The notes below the pieces were generated by a model. The model made no database searches, was not told the origin of the DNA, and worked only from the letters and a program-made list of their open reading frames with translations. Both the position numbers and the translations under genes were made by a program. From Macrostomum hystrix (taxonomy: Eukaryota > Platyhelminthes > Macrostomidae), in NCBI GenBank assembly GCA_950097015.1, contig CATNEN010000039.1, positions 1,054,001 through 1,118,000 on the forward strand: DNA of 64,000 nt, read 5' to 3'. The number at the start of each line of letters is the position of its first letter. Within the stretch, counting starts at the first letter, position 1. Shown here piece by piece: positions 50,658-63,776 of this stretch.

Positions 50658-51394
50658 CAAATGGTGAATGTTCGCGATAAATAGATCATTCTATCAGATC
50701 AGGCTGGGGAGCATCGTGAAGTAGGCAGGGATACCTGAAATACCCCAATGGGAAATAACGTGCTCTCTGCACTGCTCACCATTGCTGAGTAGGCAGTTGC
50801 GATTTTGTGTAAAAGCGGCAGCCACACAGAAATGCAAATCCGTGCTCATGTTGGCTGTCTGAGCAGTTGAATGTCAGTGGAAGCCTATCCCTGCTTCACC
50901 CCACTGCTCTATCCTGTTATCCCCAACCGCCCTTCCCTAATCCGGACGTGAGGGTGGGTTTATTTTAGCCAACAAAAATTCAGCTGAATTCAACACCCTG
51001 CCGAGGCCTTGGCTCTCAAATTGTTTTAATTTGCTACCGTGGCCCAGTGTTGCCTTGTTGACATTGCCCACAGTGAGGTGAACCTGCTGTACTCAACTCA
51101 GCTATTCTGCGGCCTTCTGCTGTACGAACTAATCTGTTTGCGTTTGTCCTGATTTCCTCTACCTTTCCCCTCACTCAAGTTACCCTTACCACTAGCTACC
51201 TGTGTGCGAATTACACTATCTGCTTGTCTACTTGTCTACCTATCTACCTATCTATCTAGTTACTTATCAAACAAGCTACCTATGTAGCTATCTATCTAGT
51301 TACTTATCAAACAATCTACCTATGTAGCTATCTATTTATCTAACAATCCATCCATCCATCTATCTGTCTATCCTCTATTTATCACTCTTACTTA
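50658..51394. other. Unique DNA grading into CTAT-rich sequence
   Basis: No gene seen. From about 51.23 kb it becomes a loose ATCTACCTATCTA simple repeat that merges into the following 17-bp array. Confidence 0.5.
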
Positions 51395-52748
51395 CCTACT
51401 TATCCACCTTAACTACTTATCCACCTTATCCACTTATCCACCTTACCTACTTATCCACCTTACCTACTTATCCCCCATATCCACTTATCCACCTTACCTA
51501 CTTATCCACCTTACCTACTTATCCACCATATCCACTTATCCACCTTATCTACTTATCCACCTTACCTACTTATCCACCTTACCTACTTATCCACCTTATC
51601 CACTTATCCACCTTATCCACTTATCCACCTTACCGACTTATCCAACTTATCTACTTATCCACCTTACCTACTTATCCACCTTATCCACTTATCCACGTTA
51701 TCTACTTATCCACCTTACCTACTTATCCACCTTACTTACTTATCCACCTTACTTACTTATCCACCTTACCTACTTATCCACCTTATCCACTTATCCACGT
51801 TATCTACTTATCCACCTTACCGACTTATCCAACTTATCTACTTATCCACCTTACCTACTTATCCACCTTACCTACTTATCCACCTTATCCACTTATCGAC
51901 GTTATCTACTTATCCACCTTACCGACTTATCTAACTTATCTACTTATCCACCTTACCTACTTATCCACCTTATCCACTTATCCACGTTATCTACTTATCC
52001 ACCTTACCTACTTATCCACCTTATCCACTTATCCACGTTATCTACTTATCCACCTTACCGACTTATCCAACTTATCTACTTATCCACCTTACTTACTTAT
52101 CCACCTTACCTACTTATCCACCTTATCCACTTATCGACGTTATCTACTTATCCACCTTACCTACTTATCCACCATATCCACTTATCCACCTTATCCACTT
52201 ATCCACCTTACCGACTTATCCAACTTATCTACTTATCCACCTTACCTACTTATCCACCTTATCCACTTATCCACCTTATCCACTTATCCACCTTACCGAC
52301 TTATCCAACTTATCTACTTATCCACCTTACCCACTTATCCACCTTATCAACTTATCCACCTTACCTACTTATCCACCTTATCTACTTATCCACCTTATCC
52401 ACTTATCCACCTTATCCACTTATCCACCTTACCGACTTATCCAACTTATCTACTTATCCACCTTACCTACTTATCCACCTTATCCACTTATCGACGTTAT
52501 CTACTTATCCACCTTACCGACTTATCTAACTTATCTACTTATCCACCTTACCTACTTATCCACCTTATCCACTTATCCACGTTATCTACTTATCCACCTT
52601 ACCTACTTATCCACCTTATCTACTTATCCACCTTACCTACTTATCCACCTTACCTACTTATCCACCTTATCCACTTATCCACCTTACCTACTTATCCACC
52701 TTATCTACTTATCCACCTTATCTACTTATCCACCTTATCTACTTATCC
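51395..52748. repeat. 17-bp minisatellite with higher-order blocks
   Basis: About 80 units of CTTATCCACCTTACCTA with variants TTATCCA, ACCGA, CAACTTATCTA and CACGTTATCTA. Blocks of about 100-150 bp with the order ACCGACTTATCCAACTTATC recur roughly ten times. Nearly G-free on the plus strand. Confidence 0.93.
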
Positions 52749-53793
52749 TCCTGTCCAAGTGTCCCTCTGTCCCAATTGCCGCTTATCTCCCCCTCCTTTA
52801 ACTATTACGAATGATCAGATAGATTTATTGCACAAGTGAGTCACTCCTATGCGCAATCCGCACTAGCTTCTAATTCTAGATTTAAACATGAAGATTACGA
52901 AACATTTTTCTCGGAAAATATTCCTATGGACCTACGGCTATTCTGCTAACCTTAGGCTAATTTAGTCATGCTAATGAACTATTATAACACACGCACAGGA
53001 AATCTGGAGCCAAAGCTTAATTAAATCAGTGCAGAGCTGGCCGACTGTCGGTGAATTTGTAACAATTGTGGGGACTTTCGAATGTGAGCCGGCTTGGCGT
53101 TGAAGCAGATTCTGAGCAAAACTGACTCAAGCTGAGTTTGAGCAAATTCAAAAGCTCAAAAATGAGTAGATGCGGAAACTGCAGTAGATAAGAAAGTCAG
53201 GAAGAGATGAGAGACTCGGCTGAGACGCTAATTCGAGGCAATGCAGTCGGGCCGATCGTGAGCTGTGGACGCGGCTCGGTGGCGCCCAGCTGTCCGCTCT
53301 ACTCAGGCCGTTCTCACACTCTGAGCTGTGCTCAAATTCTGTAACAAGGCGCAGTCGAGCACACAATCAACTGTGAGGGAGTGGCCAATGCCAATGAAAT
53401 ATTTTACTGCACATCCAGTTTGATTAGTCAGTTCATGACAATAAACAGTAATTGTTATGCATTGCTCACGCTGTGAATACACGGTTTGTGTTTGTTGCCC
53501 CAGGTTGCCAGGGCGACGGAGAGATGAGCGCACTCTAAATTGCACAGACTCACGCACCAACGGTCGGGAGAGGCAGAGAGAGTGAGGAGTGGGGTGGGTG
53601 GGTGGGGTTCTACCTGGCAGGCTATGCGCCTGGCAGGTCATAGCTTAGGTCTTATTGGCCTCAAGTCTGATGAGCGGCCGCCCACCTCTGCTCAAGGCCG
53701 CCCTCACCTCCGCTGCCTACTCTGTCCCCCGTGAGCCCCGTGAGTACAGTGCCAGTACTCAGCGTGTTGAGCCTCGGCTACTCAGAGCTGAGA
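52749..53793. other. 5' flank of tetraspanin A
   Basis: Unique DNA; the ORFs present lack conserved domains. Probably promoter and 5' UTR sequence. Confidence 0.45.
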
Positions 53794-53801
53794 TTTTAAA
53801 A
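53794..53801 (+). promoter_or_regulatory. Possible TATA element of tetraspanin A
   Basis: TTTTAAAA followed by AGGGGGG, about 100 bp before the start codon. Resembles the TTTAAAA placed similarly upstream of the peptide precursor gene. Confidence 0.3.
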
Positions 53802-53902
53802 AGGGGGGAAATCTGCGCTTCGCCTACAGCCGAGACTGGAGCAGCTGCTCAACCTGAACTGCTTGACAGAGCCGAACACAACTGCAGTGCGACTCAGCTA
53901 GC

Positions 53903-56900
53903 ATGGGTATCTGCTCCTGCTGCATCAAGCTCTGCACCTGCTGCAGCGCCCAGGTGGCCAAATGCATCCTTGGCGCCGTTAACGGCATCCTCATTGTAAG
54001 TCTGGTCATTGGGAAATTGTGATTTGCTTGGCTGACAGGCTGTCTCTCTGGCAGTGTGACACCTGCAATGTCTGTGTCAGTCACAGAGGACAGACAGATG
54101 ACAGACAGATGACAGACACATGACAGACACATGACAGACACATGACAGACATATGACAGACACATGACAGACACATGACAGACACATGACAGACACATGA
54201 CAGACACATGACAGACACATGACAGACACATGACAGACACATGACAGACACATGACAGACACATGACAGACACATGACAGACACATGACAGACAAATGAC
54301 AGACACATGAAAGATTAATGACATACAGACGACAGACGGATTAAAGACAGATGACAGACAGATGACAGACAGATGACAGACAGATGACAGACAGATGACA
54401 GACAGATGACAGACAGATGACAGACAGACGACAGACAGACGACAGACAGACGAAAAGTGTAAAAGAGATTACTGATGACAGATATGCGACGATCGCGAAC
54501 CCCACAGACCGTCGGCGTGGTGCTGGCTATTATTGGCAGCATCCTAAACTGGGGCGGGGATCTAGTGTACCGGCTGGTCAGTCAAGCCCTGTCGAGCATC
54601 GGCAGCAGCAACGTGGGCTCGACTCAGTCGATAACGATCAACGATCTGCAGACGGTGCTTGGCACCTGGATTGTCTATGTCAGTAAGTGCTTGCTCAGCT
54701 ATCTTGCGTAGCGCCAATCAGCCATCTGCTGATGTGCTTTTTGTGCCTCCTCGATGCATCAATAAAGCACCTGCCAATTAATTCCGTCTCAGGATACGCG
54801 GGCCTCGCTTTGCTGGTAGTTGGGCTGTTCCTAGTTGCCACGGGCATCATTGGCGCCATTGGAGCCTGCTGCAACATTAAGCTCCTTATTATTGTGGTAA
54901 GTTTCTCCAATTGGCTGGTTGGCTGCTTTAGAATTCGCTATCCTCTAATTACCCATTTCTTATTGGCTGTTCTCTGATTGGATGTTCTTGATTGGCGGTT
55001 TTATGATTTATCTAATTGGCTGTTCTAACTTTGGCTGTTCTCTGATTGGCTGTTCTAACTTTGGCTGTTCTCTGATTGGCTGTTCTAACTTTGGCTGTTC
55101 TCTGATTGGCTGTTCTATCTTTGGCTGTTCTCTGATTTATCTGATTGGCTGTTCTATCTTTGGCTGTTCTCTGATTGGCTGTTCTAACTTTGGCTGTTCT
55201 CTAATTGGCTGTTCTATCTTTGGCTGTTCTCTGATTTATCTGATTGGCTGTTCTATCTTTGGCTGTTCTCTGATTGGCTGTTCTAACTTTGGCTGTTCTC
55301 TAATTTATCTGATTGGCTGTTCTATCTTTGGCTGTTCTCTGATTTATCTGATTGGCTGTTCTATCTTTGGCTGTTCTCTAATTTATCTGATTGGCTGTTC
55401 TATCTTTGGCTGTTCTCTGATTGGCTGTTCTAACTTTGGCTGTTCTCTGATTTATCTGATTGGCTGTTCTATCTTTGGCTGTTCTCTGATTTATCTGATT
55501 GGCTGTTCTATCTTTGGCTGTTCTCTGATTTATCTGATTGGCTGTTCTAACTTTGGCTGTTCTCTGATTTATCTGATTGGCTGTTCTAACTTTGGCTGTT
55601 CTCTGATTGGCTGTTCTAACTTTGGCTGTTCTCTAATTGGCTGTTCTATCTTTGGCTGTTCTCTGATTTATCTGATTGGCTGTTCTATCTTTGGCTGTTC
55701 TCTGATTGGCTGTTCTAACTTTGGCTGTTCTCTAATTTATCTGATTGGCTGTTCTATCTTTGGCTGTTCTCTGATTTATCTGATTGGCTGTTCTATCTTT
55801 GGCTGTTCTCTAATTTATCTGATTGGCTGTTCTATCTTTGGCTGTTCTCTGATTGGCTGTTCTAACTTTGGCTGTTCTCCGATTTATCTGATTGGCTGTT
55901 CTATCTTTGGCTGTTCTCTGATTTATCTGATTGGCTGTTCTATCTTTGGCTGTTCTCTGATTTATCTGATTGGCTGTTCTATCTTTGGCTGTTCTCTGAT
56001 TTATCTGATTGGCTGTTCTATCTTTGGCTGTTCTCTGATTTATCTGATTGGCTGTTCTATCTTTGGCTGTTCTCTGATTTATCTGATTGGCTGTTCTATC
56101 TTTGGCTGTTCTCTGATTTATCTGATTGGCTGTTCTATCTTTGGCTGTTCTCTAATTTATCTGATTGGCTGTTCTATCTTTGGCTGTTCTCTGATTTATC
56201 TGATTGGCTGTTCTATCTTTGGCTGTTCTCTGATTTATCTGATTGGCTGTTCTATCTTTGGCTGTTCTCTGATTTATCTGATTGGCTGTTCTATCTTTGG
56301 CTGTTATAACTTTGGTTGTTCTCTGATTGGCTGTTTTTGGATTGGCTCTTTCCTTGTTATAAAACTAATTTGCGTTCCGTCACGTGACCACCTTTCTCTA
56401 ACCCAATTAAAAGTACATCGTGATCATGTTCGTCCTGGGCCTGGCCTGCGCCGGCCTGGCCGCCGGCTACATCATCAACAAGAACCTGATGCGCACGACC
56501 GGCTCCACGGAGATGACCAAATTAGTCAAACAGATGTACAAGGGCCGTGGCTCAGCCGACGAGTTTACCAACATTCTGGACCTCATCCAGGCTAGGGTGA
56601 GCAGTTTAATGCCCACCTGAGTACTTAACCCATGGACCTTTATGAGCTAATTTTGTCGTACCTGGCTTACTGTGCGACATTTGCAGCTCTGAATCTTCGT
56701 CTCCACAAAAACTGTCCTTTTCATCATTTTCTCTTCATTTACTTATAATTCACCATCTCTCGCTATCGACCTCTCATGTCTTCCTCTCCCTGTCAACCTA
56801 TCCCTGTCTATCTCTCCCTGTCTACCTATCCCTGTCTATCTCTCCCTGTCAACATCTCCCTGTCTACCTCTCCCTGTCTACCTCTCCCTGTCTACCTCTC

Positions 56901-58503
56901 CCTGTCTACCTATCCCTGTCTACCTATCCCTGTCTACCTATCCCTGTCTACCTCTCCTTGTCTACCTCTCCCTGTCTACCTCTCCCTGTCTACCTCTCCC
57001 TGTCTACCTCTCCCTATCTACCTCTCCCTGTCTACCTCTCCCTATCTACCTATCCCTGTCTACCTATCCCTGTCTACCTATCCCTGTCTACCTATCCCTG
57101 TCTACCTATCCCTGTCTACCTCTCCCTGTCTACCTATCCCTGTCTATCTCTCCCTGTCAACATCTCCCTGTCTACCTCTCCTTGTCTACCTATCCCTGTC
57201 TACCTCTCCCTGTCTACCTCTCCCTGTCTACCTCTCCCTGTCTACCTCTCCCTGTCTACCTCTCCCTATCTACCTCTCCCTGTCTACCTCTCCCTATCTA
57301 CCTATCCCTGTCTACCTATCCCTGTCTACCTATCCCTGTCTAACTATCCCTGTCTACCTATCCCTGTCTACCTCTCCCTGTCTACCTATCCCTGTCTATC
57401 TCTCCCTGTCAACATCTCCCTGTCTACCTCTCCCTGTCTACCTCTCCCTATCTACGCGCAAGAATTTTCGCTTGGTTTTCCCGGATCTCGCATTCTCTAT
57501 TTACCTCACGCCCAGGTGCCCTGCTGCGGAGTGGAAAACTACACCATCTACTACGAATTCACCACCTGGAACAGCACCTACCAGCTGAAGAATGGAACGT
57601 ACATCAGTGAGTTCAGAGGGCCGCGCGCATCCAATTTATTAAAAAAAAACAATTTACTCGAGCTGAGAAACCAACTTCACTGCCAATTTTCAATACACCT
57701 CCATCCGGCTTCCCTGCTTCTCTCCCTGCCCTCCCTTCATCTCTACCTTCACCTGCTAATTCCTCAGATGAGAAGCTGCCGGAGTCCTGCTGCAAGCTGA
57801 CTGGGATGAACTTCACGCCCGATTATGAGAACTGCACATACGCACCCGACACTCAGAACAGCAACTTCATGGCCGGCGGCTGCTATTCAAAGCTCTGGAC
57901 AGCCTTCGATAACTACTCGGCCTATGCCACATACGGCTTGTTTATCGCTGCCGGAGTCATTGTGAGTCGCTCACTGTCACTCACTGTCGCTCGCTGTCAC
58001 TCACTGTCACTCACGGTCACTCACTGTCACTCACTGTCACTCACGGTCACTCACGGTCACTCACTGTCACTCACTGTCGCTCACTGTCACTCACTGTCAC
58101 TCACCTGTCACTCACCTGTCGCCTCACCTGTCACCCACTGTCACCCACTGTCACTCACCTGTCGCCTCACCTGTCACTCACTGTCACCCACTGTCACCCA
58201 CTGTCACCCACTGTCACTCACCTGTCGCCTCACCTGTCACCCACTGTCACCCACTGTCACTCACCTGTCGCCTCACCTGTCACTCACTGTCACCCACTGT
58301 CACCCACTGTCACTCACCTGTCGCCTCACCTGTCACCCACTGTCACCCACTGTCACTCACCTGTCGCCTCACCTGTCACTCACTGTCACCCACTGTCACC
58401 CACTGTCACTCACCTGTCGCCTCACCTGTCACTCACTCCGCAGGGCAGCATTGCGTTTCTGGCCATCATTATCGTGGTAAACCTGGAGAAGAGCATCACC
58501 TAA
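53903..58503 (+). CDS. Tetraspanin A, complete, 7 exons
   Basis: Exons 53903-53995, 54508-54682, 54793-54896, 56414-56596, 57516-57606, 57768-57961 and 58444-58503 join in frame with GT-AG borders to 299 residues. Four transmembrane spans are visible (TM1 across exons 1-2, TM2-TM3 in exons 3-4, TM4 in exons 6-7 ending FLAIIIVV). The N-terminus MGICSCCIKLCTCC is cysteine rich, as expected for palmitoylation. GACCN follows TM2. The large extracellular loop carries the diagnostic PCCGVENY (CCG motif), then ESCCK, ENC and GGC cysteines, with N-glycosylation sequons (NYT, NST, NGT, NFT, NCT, NYS). Tetraspanins organise membrane microdomains with integrins and other partners; the partner is unknown here. 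Introns 1, 3, 4 and 6 each hold a different tandem repeat. Confidence 0.92.
54082..54455. repeat. 11/12-bp minisatellite in tetraspanin A intron 1
   Basis: About 32 units of GACAGACACAT (left) and GACAGACAGAT (right), separated by degenerate units near 54300-54345. Confidence 0.93.
55005..56340. repeat. 30/39-bp minisatellite in tetraspanin A intron 3
   Basis: Units with core TGATTGGCTGTTCTATCTTT then GGCTGTTCTC, with or without a 9-bp insert TTTATCTGA, giving 30- and 39-bp forms. The right third is purely 39-bp. Both lengths are multiples of three, so one plus frame is open for over 500 codons. ATTGGCT resembles a CCAAT-box complement, but copy number suggests coincidence. Confidence 0.95.
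56785..57456. repeat. 14-bp pyrimidine minisatellite in tetraspanin A intron 4
   Basis: About 48 units of CTACCTCTCCCTGT with CTATC, CAACA and CCTAT variants. A block of about 330 bp (variant order ending CAACATCTCCC) appears twice, at about 56.82-57.15 and 57.15-57.41 kb. Almost purely pyrimidine on the sense strand. Confidence 0.93.
57962..58437. repeat. Short TCACTCACTG-type repeat in tetraspanin A intron 6
   Basis: Starts at the splice donor itself. Ten-bp CACTCACTGT units on the left give way to a longer block with CACCTGTCGCCTCACCTGTC, repeated about five times with a period near 60 bp. Ends at the exon 7 acceptor. Confidence 0.9.
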
Positions 58504-58867
58504 GAGTTGCAGCCGTCCGGTTCGCCTATCACCAATTTTATTCCAGGAAATGAACCATTTTTATCTCCATCCGCTTCTATTGTTGCCTTTCAGGCTTTAT
58601 TAGCACAATTTTAACTTGTATTTGCTAAATATTTTCAGTGTTAAATATCTCTACGTATCGTGCCTAAACCTGGAGACCCTGAATATGCACTCGCAATCCT
58701 GATCAGGTTTAAACAAAATTCGTTTAATATTAAACAAAATTACTGTAAAGAATATCTCTATGCCTAATCCCCAAGTGTCCATCCTACATGAGGATTCCCA
58801 AATTTGGAATTTCCCGCCTATTGTTATGTCAGAAGTCGCTTATTTTAATTTTTCAGAAGTGAAGCTG
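58504..58867. other. 3' flank of tetraspanin A
   Basis: Unique, A+T-rich probable 3' UTR. No canonical AATAAA was seen before the array. Confidence 0.4.
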
Positions 58868-59482
58868 TACTGCATAGTTACTAGAACTGTAGTGCATAGT
58901 TACTAGAGCTGTACTGCATAGTTACTAGAGCTGTACTGCATAGTTACTAGAGCTGTACTGCATAGTTACTAGAACTGTACTGCATAGTTACTAGAACTGT
59001 ACTGCCTAGTTACTAGAGCTGTACTGCATAGTTACTAGAACTGTACTGCATAGTTACTAGAACTGTACTGCCTAGTTACTAGAGCTGTACTGCATAGTTA
59101 CTAGAACTGTACTGCATAGTTACTAGAGCTGTACTGCATAGTTACTAGAGCTGTACTGCATAGTTACTAGAACTGTACTGCCTAGTTACTAGAGCTGTAC
59201 TGCATAGTTACTAGAGCTGTACTGCATAGTTACTAGAACTGTACTGCCTAGTTACTAGAGCTGTACTGCATAGTTACTAGAGCTGTACTGCATAGTTACT
59301 AGAGCTGTACTGCATAGTTACTAGAGCTGTACTGCATAGTTACTAGAGCTGTACTGCATAGTTACTAGAGCTGTACTGCATAGTTACTAGAGCTGTACTG
59401 CATAGTTACTAGAGCTGTAGTGCATAGTTACTAGAGCTGTACTGCATAGTTACTAGAGCTGTACTGCATAGTTACTAGAACT
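58868..59482. repeat. 22-bp minisatellite downstream of tetraspanin A
   Basis: About 28 units of AGTTACTAGAGCTGTACTGC plus AT, with GAACTG and CCTAG variants. Unrelated in sequence to the 22-bp satellite at the left of the window. Confidence 0.95.
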
Positions 59483-61187
59483 GTGCTGTATGGTCAGAGA
59501 AACTTACCTGGTTATGATACCATGATTCCAAGGGCTAAATAGTAAAGTAAAGATCTGTCACGAAAAGTTACCTTTCCATGAAGCGAGCTCTAATAAGACG
59601 TTAAGGTTTTAGTTTTAAATTATCTGTGCACTCTGATCTTAAATGTGTGTGAATTGTATTAAATCCGATACAACAAACTTGTGCAAATAATGAAAAGCAA
59701 GATGAAATGCATAAATGTTTTCCGTCATTAAATGGCCTGGTTCTGTTTTAATCGCAAACAAAATTTTATCCTTGGTCTCTCTTGCAAGGTTATTTCGTTT
59801 ACACATTTTAATATGCTGTTTTCGCCACTTGCAAATGTAAACATTTTATGTGCTCGTTTTTACGCATGCTATTCAAGGCTTGGGCACCGTTTGCCGTCAC
59901 CGATGAAAATATTTTCCGCTGTCATTGTCCCTGCAGCCTGTTTACTAGCAGTTCCATTTTGCAGCCCAGCCCAGCCCAGCCATTGTTGCTATTTTTAGCA
60001 ACAGATGCGTCAGTGGAGTTAACTCTACAAATGGATTTAAGTAACGATCTACACTACTGGAATCAGGGCTAAGTAGAAACAAAAGAATTTACGCGAATAA
60101 AAAATAAAAAATCGTGTTATTTTTAACAAATTCGATATCTAAATCCGATATTTATTGAGATGATATAAATTTTCAATTCTTTGCGCTTGCTTTCTTAAAA
60201 ACTGTTTCTAGAAGTCTCACCTTGAGACCCATTGTCTCACGCCGAGATTAAAATCCAACGTCTTAAATCAATGTCAAAAATCTCAAATCGTCTCAGATTG
60301 AGCACGAGAGGCTATAACAGCTACTAAAGTGCTGTAGAAAACTGCATGCTACTCAAGCCAGACATGATTAAAGGCTTAATAACTGAAGCGGGACACTCCT
60401 TATGAGATTAATTGTCTATGGCTAAAGCCATTTCCCGTCAGCTAGCTTTGGAGCTATGCTGTGCCCCAATACACAGAACTTTTCTCAGCAAATTAGCGGC
60501 AGACCATTTCTTTCCTGGACCCAGCCACCACCCAGGACTCGCCCTAAGTGCTCTGCAATTCACCAGCTCACCAAGGTACGCCAGACCCACAGGTGCACAT
60601 TAGTTTTAATAGCCTTCTGCTACTAGAAGAGAAAGTGAGAAACGGAAAGGACCGGTGAAAATCGCGCGCGTGCAGTAAGAATCTGCTTTTCCTGTGAGCC
60701 TTTATTTCAGTCTCTTCCCCACTGCATTCAGTTCTTGCCTACGCGATTCAAAGCAGCTCATTGCACTCCCAATTCCTATTCTCCGTCTTCCCTTCCCCAA
60801 GCTGGGCGCGGCTTTCCGTTGCTATGCCAACCAAAAACTATTGTCAGAAAAAGCTGCATCGCCTGCAGACAAGGCCGAAAGTTTCCGCACAGTGGAAGCG
60901 GAGCTTATTGAGCAGTTGAGTCCAATGCCCCTCTAGTACATTCAGCCTGACTGCTCACAGCCTTCTCCGAGGATTGGTTGGACACAATCTCGCAAAGCTG
61001 AGCTGGACTCCGATAAAACAAACCGCCTTATCCTCCTGCCCGAGGCCAAACAGCAGCAGCGAGTCTGCTTTGTCAACCAAATCAGCTGCTCTTAGCAACG
61101 CGCGGTTTTCTGGCCTCCCCAAAGCATTTTCCACTTTTCCTTTTCAGGCTGCCTGCGGACTGACAAGAATTCGCGGAAAACCTTGAC
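59483..61187. other. Intergenic DNA between the two tetraspanins
   Basis: No supportable gene; small ORFs lack conserved domains. The right end includes TTTTCCTTTTCAG at 61135-61147, an acceptor-like site 40 bp before the tetraspanin B start codon. Confidence 0.5.
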
Positions 61188-63731
61188 ATGGGCATCTGCG
61201 GCTGCTGTACCTCATACATTGCAGGATGCATTTTGTACATGGTGAACAGCCTGCTCATTGTGAGTACCAATGACTGTTTGACCCAGCTATCCTCTGCTCA
61301 GATCCAAGAGCTCAGATCTTGGATCCCGAATCCTAAATCCCCAAAAAATAAAATCCCGAATCTCTAATCTCAATCCTACATCCCAAATCCCGAATCTTTA
61401 TTCCCGAATCCCTATAGTCTCGAATCACCAATGCCGAATCTTCATTCCCGAATCCCTATAGTCCCAAATCACAAATGCCGAATCTTTATTCCGAATCCCT
61501 ATAGTCTCGAATCACAAATGCCGAATCTTTCTTCCCACATCCGAAATCCCCAAATCACAGCTGGTCGGTATTCTGGTGACCATTGTGGGCTGCCTTCTGC
61601 ACTTCGGCGGCAATGCGGTTTACAAGCTGTTCAGCAGCCTGCTCTCTGCGCTCTCCAGCATCATCGGCGACCCCACGGTGAAGCTGGGCGTCTCTGATGT
61701 GCAGAAGATCATGGACAGCTGGTCCGCCGTAGTCAGTGAGTGATCTGGGTGAATCTGGTGTGATCAACTCTTTGCCAAGCAGTCCAGCTGAACACAATTC
61801 GATGCAATCCATCCCAAAAACCCGCGCAGGCTACGCGGGCATTGTGCTGCTGGGCCTGGGTGTCATCATCCTGGCCAGCAGCACCCTCGGCTGCATTGGC
61901 GCCTGCCTCAAGCTCAAAGTCGTCCTGCTGGTGGTGCGTGGCAGGCCCTGAGCACTGCGGAGTTGAGCCCTTCAGGGATGGGATTCTAGATGGGATTCTA
62001 GATGGGATTCTAGTTGGGATTCTAGTTGGGATTCTAGACGGGATTCTAGATAAGATTCTAGTTGGTATTCTAGATGAGACTCTCGATGAGACTCTAGATG
62101 GGATTCTAGACGGGATTCTAGATAGGATTCTAGTTGGTATTCTAGATAAGATTCAAGATAGAATTCTAGATGGAATTTTAGTTGGGATTCTAGATGGGAT
62201 TTTAGTTGGGATTCTAGATGGGATTCTATTTAGGATTCTAGATAGGATTCAAGATAGAATTCTAGATGGAATTTTAGTTGAGATTCAATATGGGATTCTA
62301 GATGGGATTCAAGTTGGGATTCTAGATGGGATTCTAGTTGGGATTCTAGATAGGATTCTAGTTGGTATTCTAGATAATATTCAAGATAGAATTCTAGATG
62401 GGATTCTAGATGGGATTCTAGATGGGATTCTAGATGGGATTCTAGATAAGATTCGAGATAGAATTCTAGATGGGATTTTAGTTGGGATTCAATATGGGAT
62501 TCTAGATGGGATTCAAGTTGGGATTCTAGATGGGATTCTAGATGGGATTCTAGTTGGGATTCTAGATGGGATTCTAGATGGGATTCCAGATGGGATTCTT
62601 GATAGAATTCTAGATCAAATTCTAGATTATATAAGGTAAACTTTTTTTTGAAAACATTCTAGATGGGATGCTAAAGACGCGATCTATCGGGAAATTTTCA
62701 AATGCGAGTTCAGATCATGCATTGGAAAAATTTGCCTAAAAATAACTTAGCATGGATAAAAGAACCAATTGTAAATAGTTACATGGCATTCTTAGTAAAT
62801 TAAAAATTTAAGAATAACTTAGTGAGGCAGAGGGTTAGACGTGACGGATAATGGCTGGCATGGAACTGATGGAACAGTGGATAATGGCTGACATGGAACT
62901 GATGGAACAGTGGATAATGGCTGACATGGAACTGATGGAACAGTGGATAATGGCTGGCATAGAACTGATGGAATGGTGGATAATGGCTGGCATGGAACTG
63001 ATGGAACAGTGGATAATGGCTGGCATGGAACTGATGGAATGGTGGATAATGGCTGACATGGAACTGATGGAATGGTGGATAATGGCTGGGATGGAACTGA
63101 TGGAATGGTGGATAATGGCTGACATGGAACTGATGAAATGGTGGATAATGGCTGGCATGGAACTGATGGAATGGTGGATAATGGCTGACATGGAACTGAT
63201 GGAATGGTGGATAATGGCTGGCATGGAACTGATGGAATGGTGGATAATGGCTGGCATGGAACTGATGGAATGGTGGATGCAACCGAAAGACGGATAAAGT
63301 GGGCTTAAGGGCCAACAGGCAACAGCAGACAGAAGGACAAACTGCAGTGCAGTGTCGAGCTGATTCCCGCACCGTTCCAGTACGTGGTGCTGGTCCTCCT
63401 GCTGACGCTGCTGTTCCTGGGATTCATCTTTGGCTACCTGGTGTTCAGGCAGGAGATGTACAACCTTGGTTCCAAGGAGATGAAGCGACTTATCACTGAG
63501 CAGTACAAGGGCAGCCACTCCAGCAGTCAGAATGACTTCAGCAAAATTATGGATATTGTGCAGGGCCGGGTGAGTACCAGCTGAGGGTTGGTGTTCTCTT
63601 GAATATGAGGCAATGAGATTTGCGGCTAACATTTTAGCTGGGGTGCTGCGCCATCGACAACTACACGGACTTTTACTCGGCCAAACAGTGGAATCGAACC
63701 TATTACCTGTCCTCCGAGTCCAGATACGTCG
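61188..63731 (+). CDS. Tetraspanin B, first 5 exons (gene continues past the window)
   Basis: Exons 61188-61259, 61561-61735, 61830-61933, 63381-63569 and 63638-63731 join in frame. Exons 2 and 3 have exactly the same lengths (175 and 104 bp) and phases as in tetraspanin A, and exons 1, 4 and 5 match in phase, so the genes are tandem paralogues. MGICGCCTSY starts the cysteine-rich N-terminus. TM1, TM2 (GYAGIVLLGL-type) with GACLK, and TM3 (YVVLVLLLTLLFLGFIFGYLVF) are clear. The extracellular loop starts LGCCAIDNY, so the usual CCG motif is CCA. The rest of the loop and TM4 lie beyond the right edge. Introns 3 and 5 are filled by repeats unrelated to those in tetraspanin A. Confidence 0.88.
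61330..61552. repeat. Degenerate CCCGAATC repeat in tetraspanin B intron 1
   Basis: Loose copies of CCCGAATC/CCCAAATC, including a roughly 50-bp segment (GAATCCCTATAGTC, AATCACAAATGCCGAATC) repeated about three times. Confidence 0.75.
61975..62636. repeat. 12-bp minisatellite in tetraspanin B intron 3
   Basis: About 55 units of GGGATTCTAGAT with TTGG, AAGA and AATT variants. A block containing ATTCAAGATAGAATTCTAG recurs about every 110-250 bp. TCTAGA palindromes throughout. Confidence 0.93.
62850..63283. repeat. 33-bp minisatellite in tetraspanin B intron 3
   Basis: About 13 units with core ATGGCTGGCATGGAACTGAT, with GAACAG/GAATGG and GGC/GAC variants. Open in both directions as the unit is a multiple of three. 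Confidence 0.95.
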
Positions 63732-63776
63732 GTAAGTTGATTCGAAAGTTAGGCATAGTCAGAGCCGAGTTTGTAC

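Noticed and set aside
54982..56595. 537-codon ORF of LIGCSIFGCS repeats running into tetraspanin A exon 4
   Set aside because: It is the intron 3 minisatellite, and it enters exon 4 in a frame different from the tetraspanin frame.
62800..63632. Minus-strand ORFs with HHSISSMPAI or HPPFHQFH repeats
   Set aside because: Antisense reading of the 33-bp intronic array and tetraspanin B exon 4.
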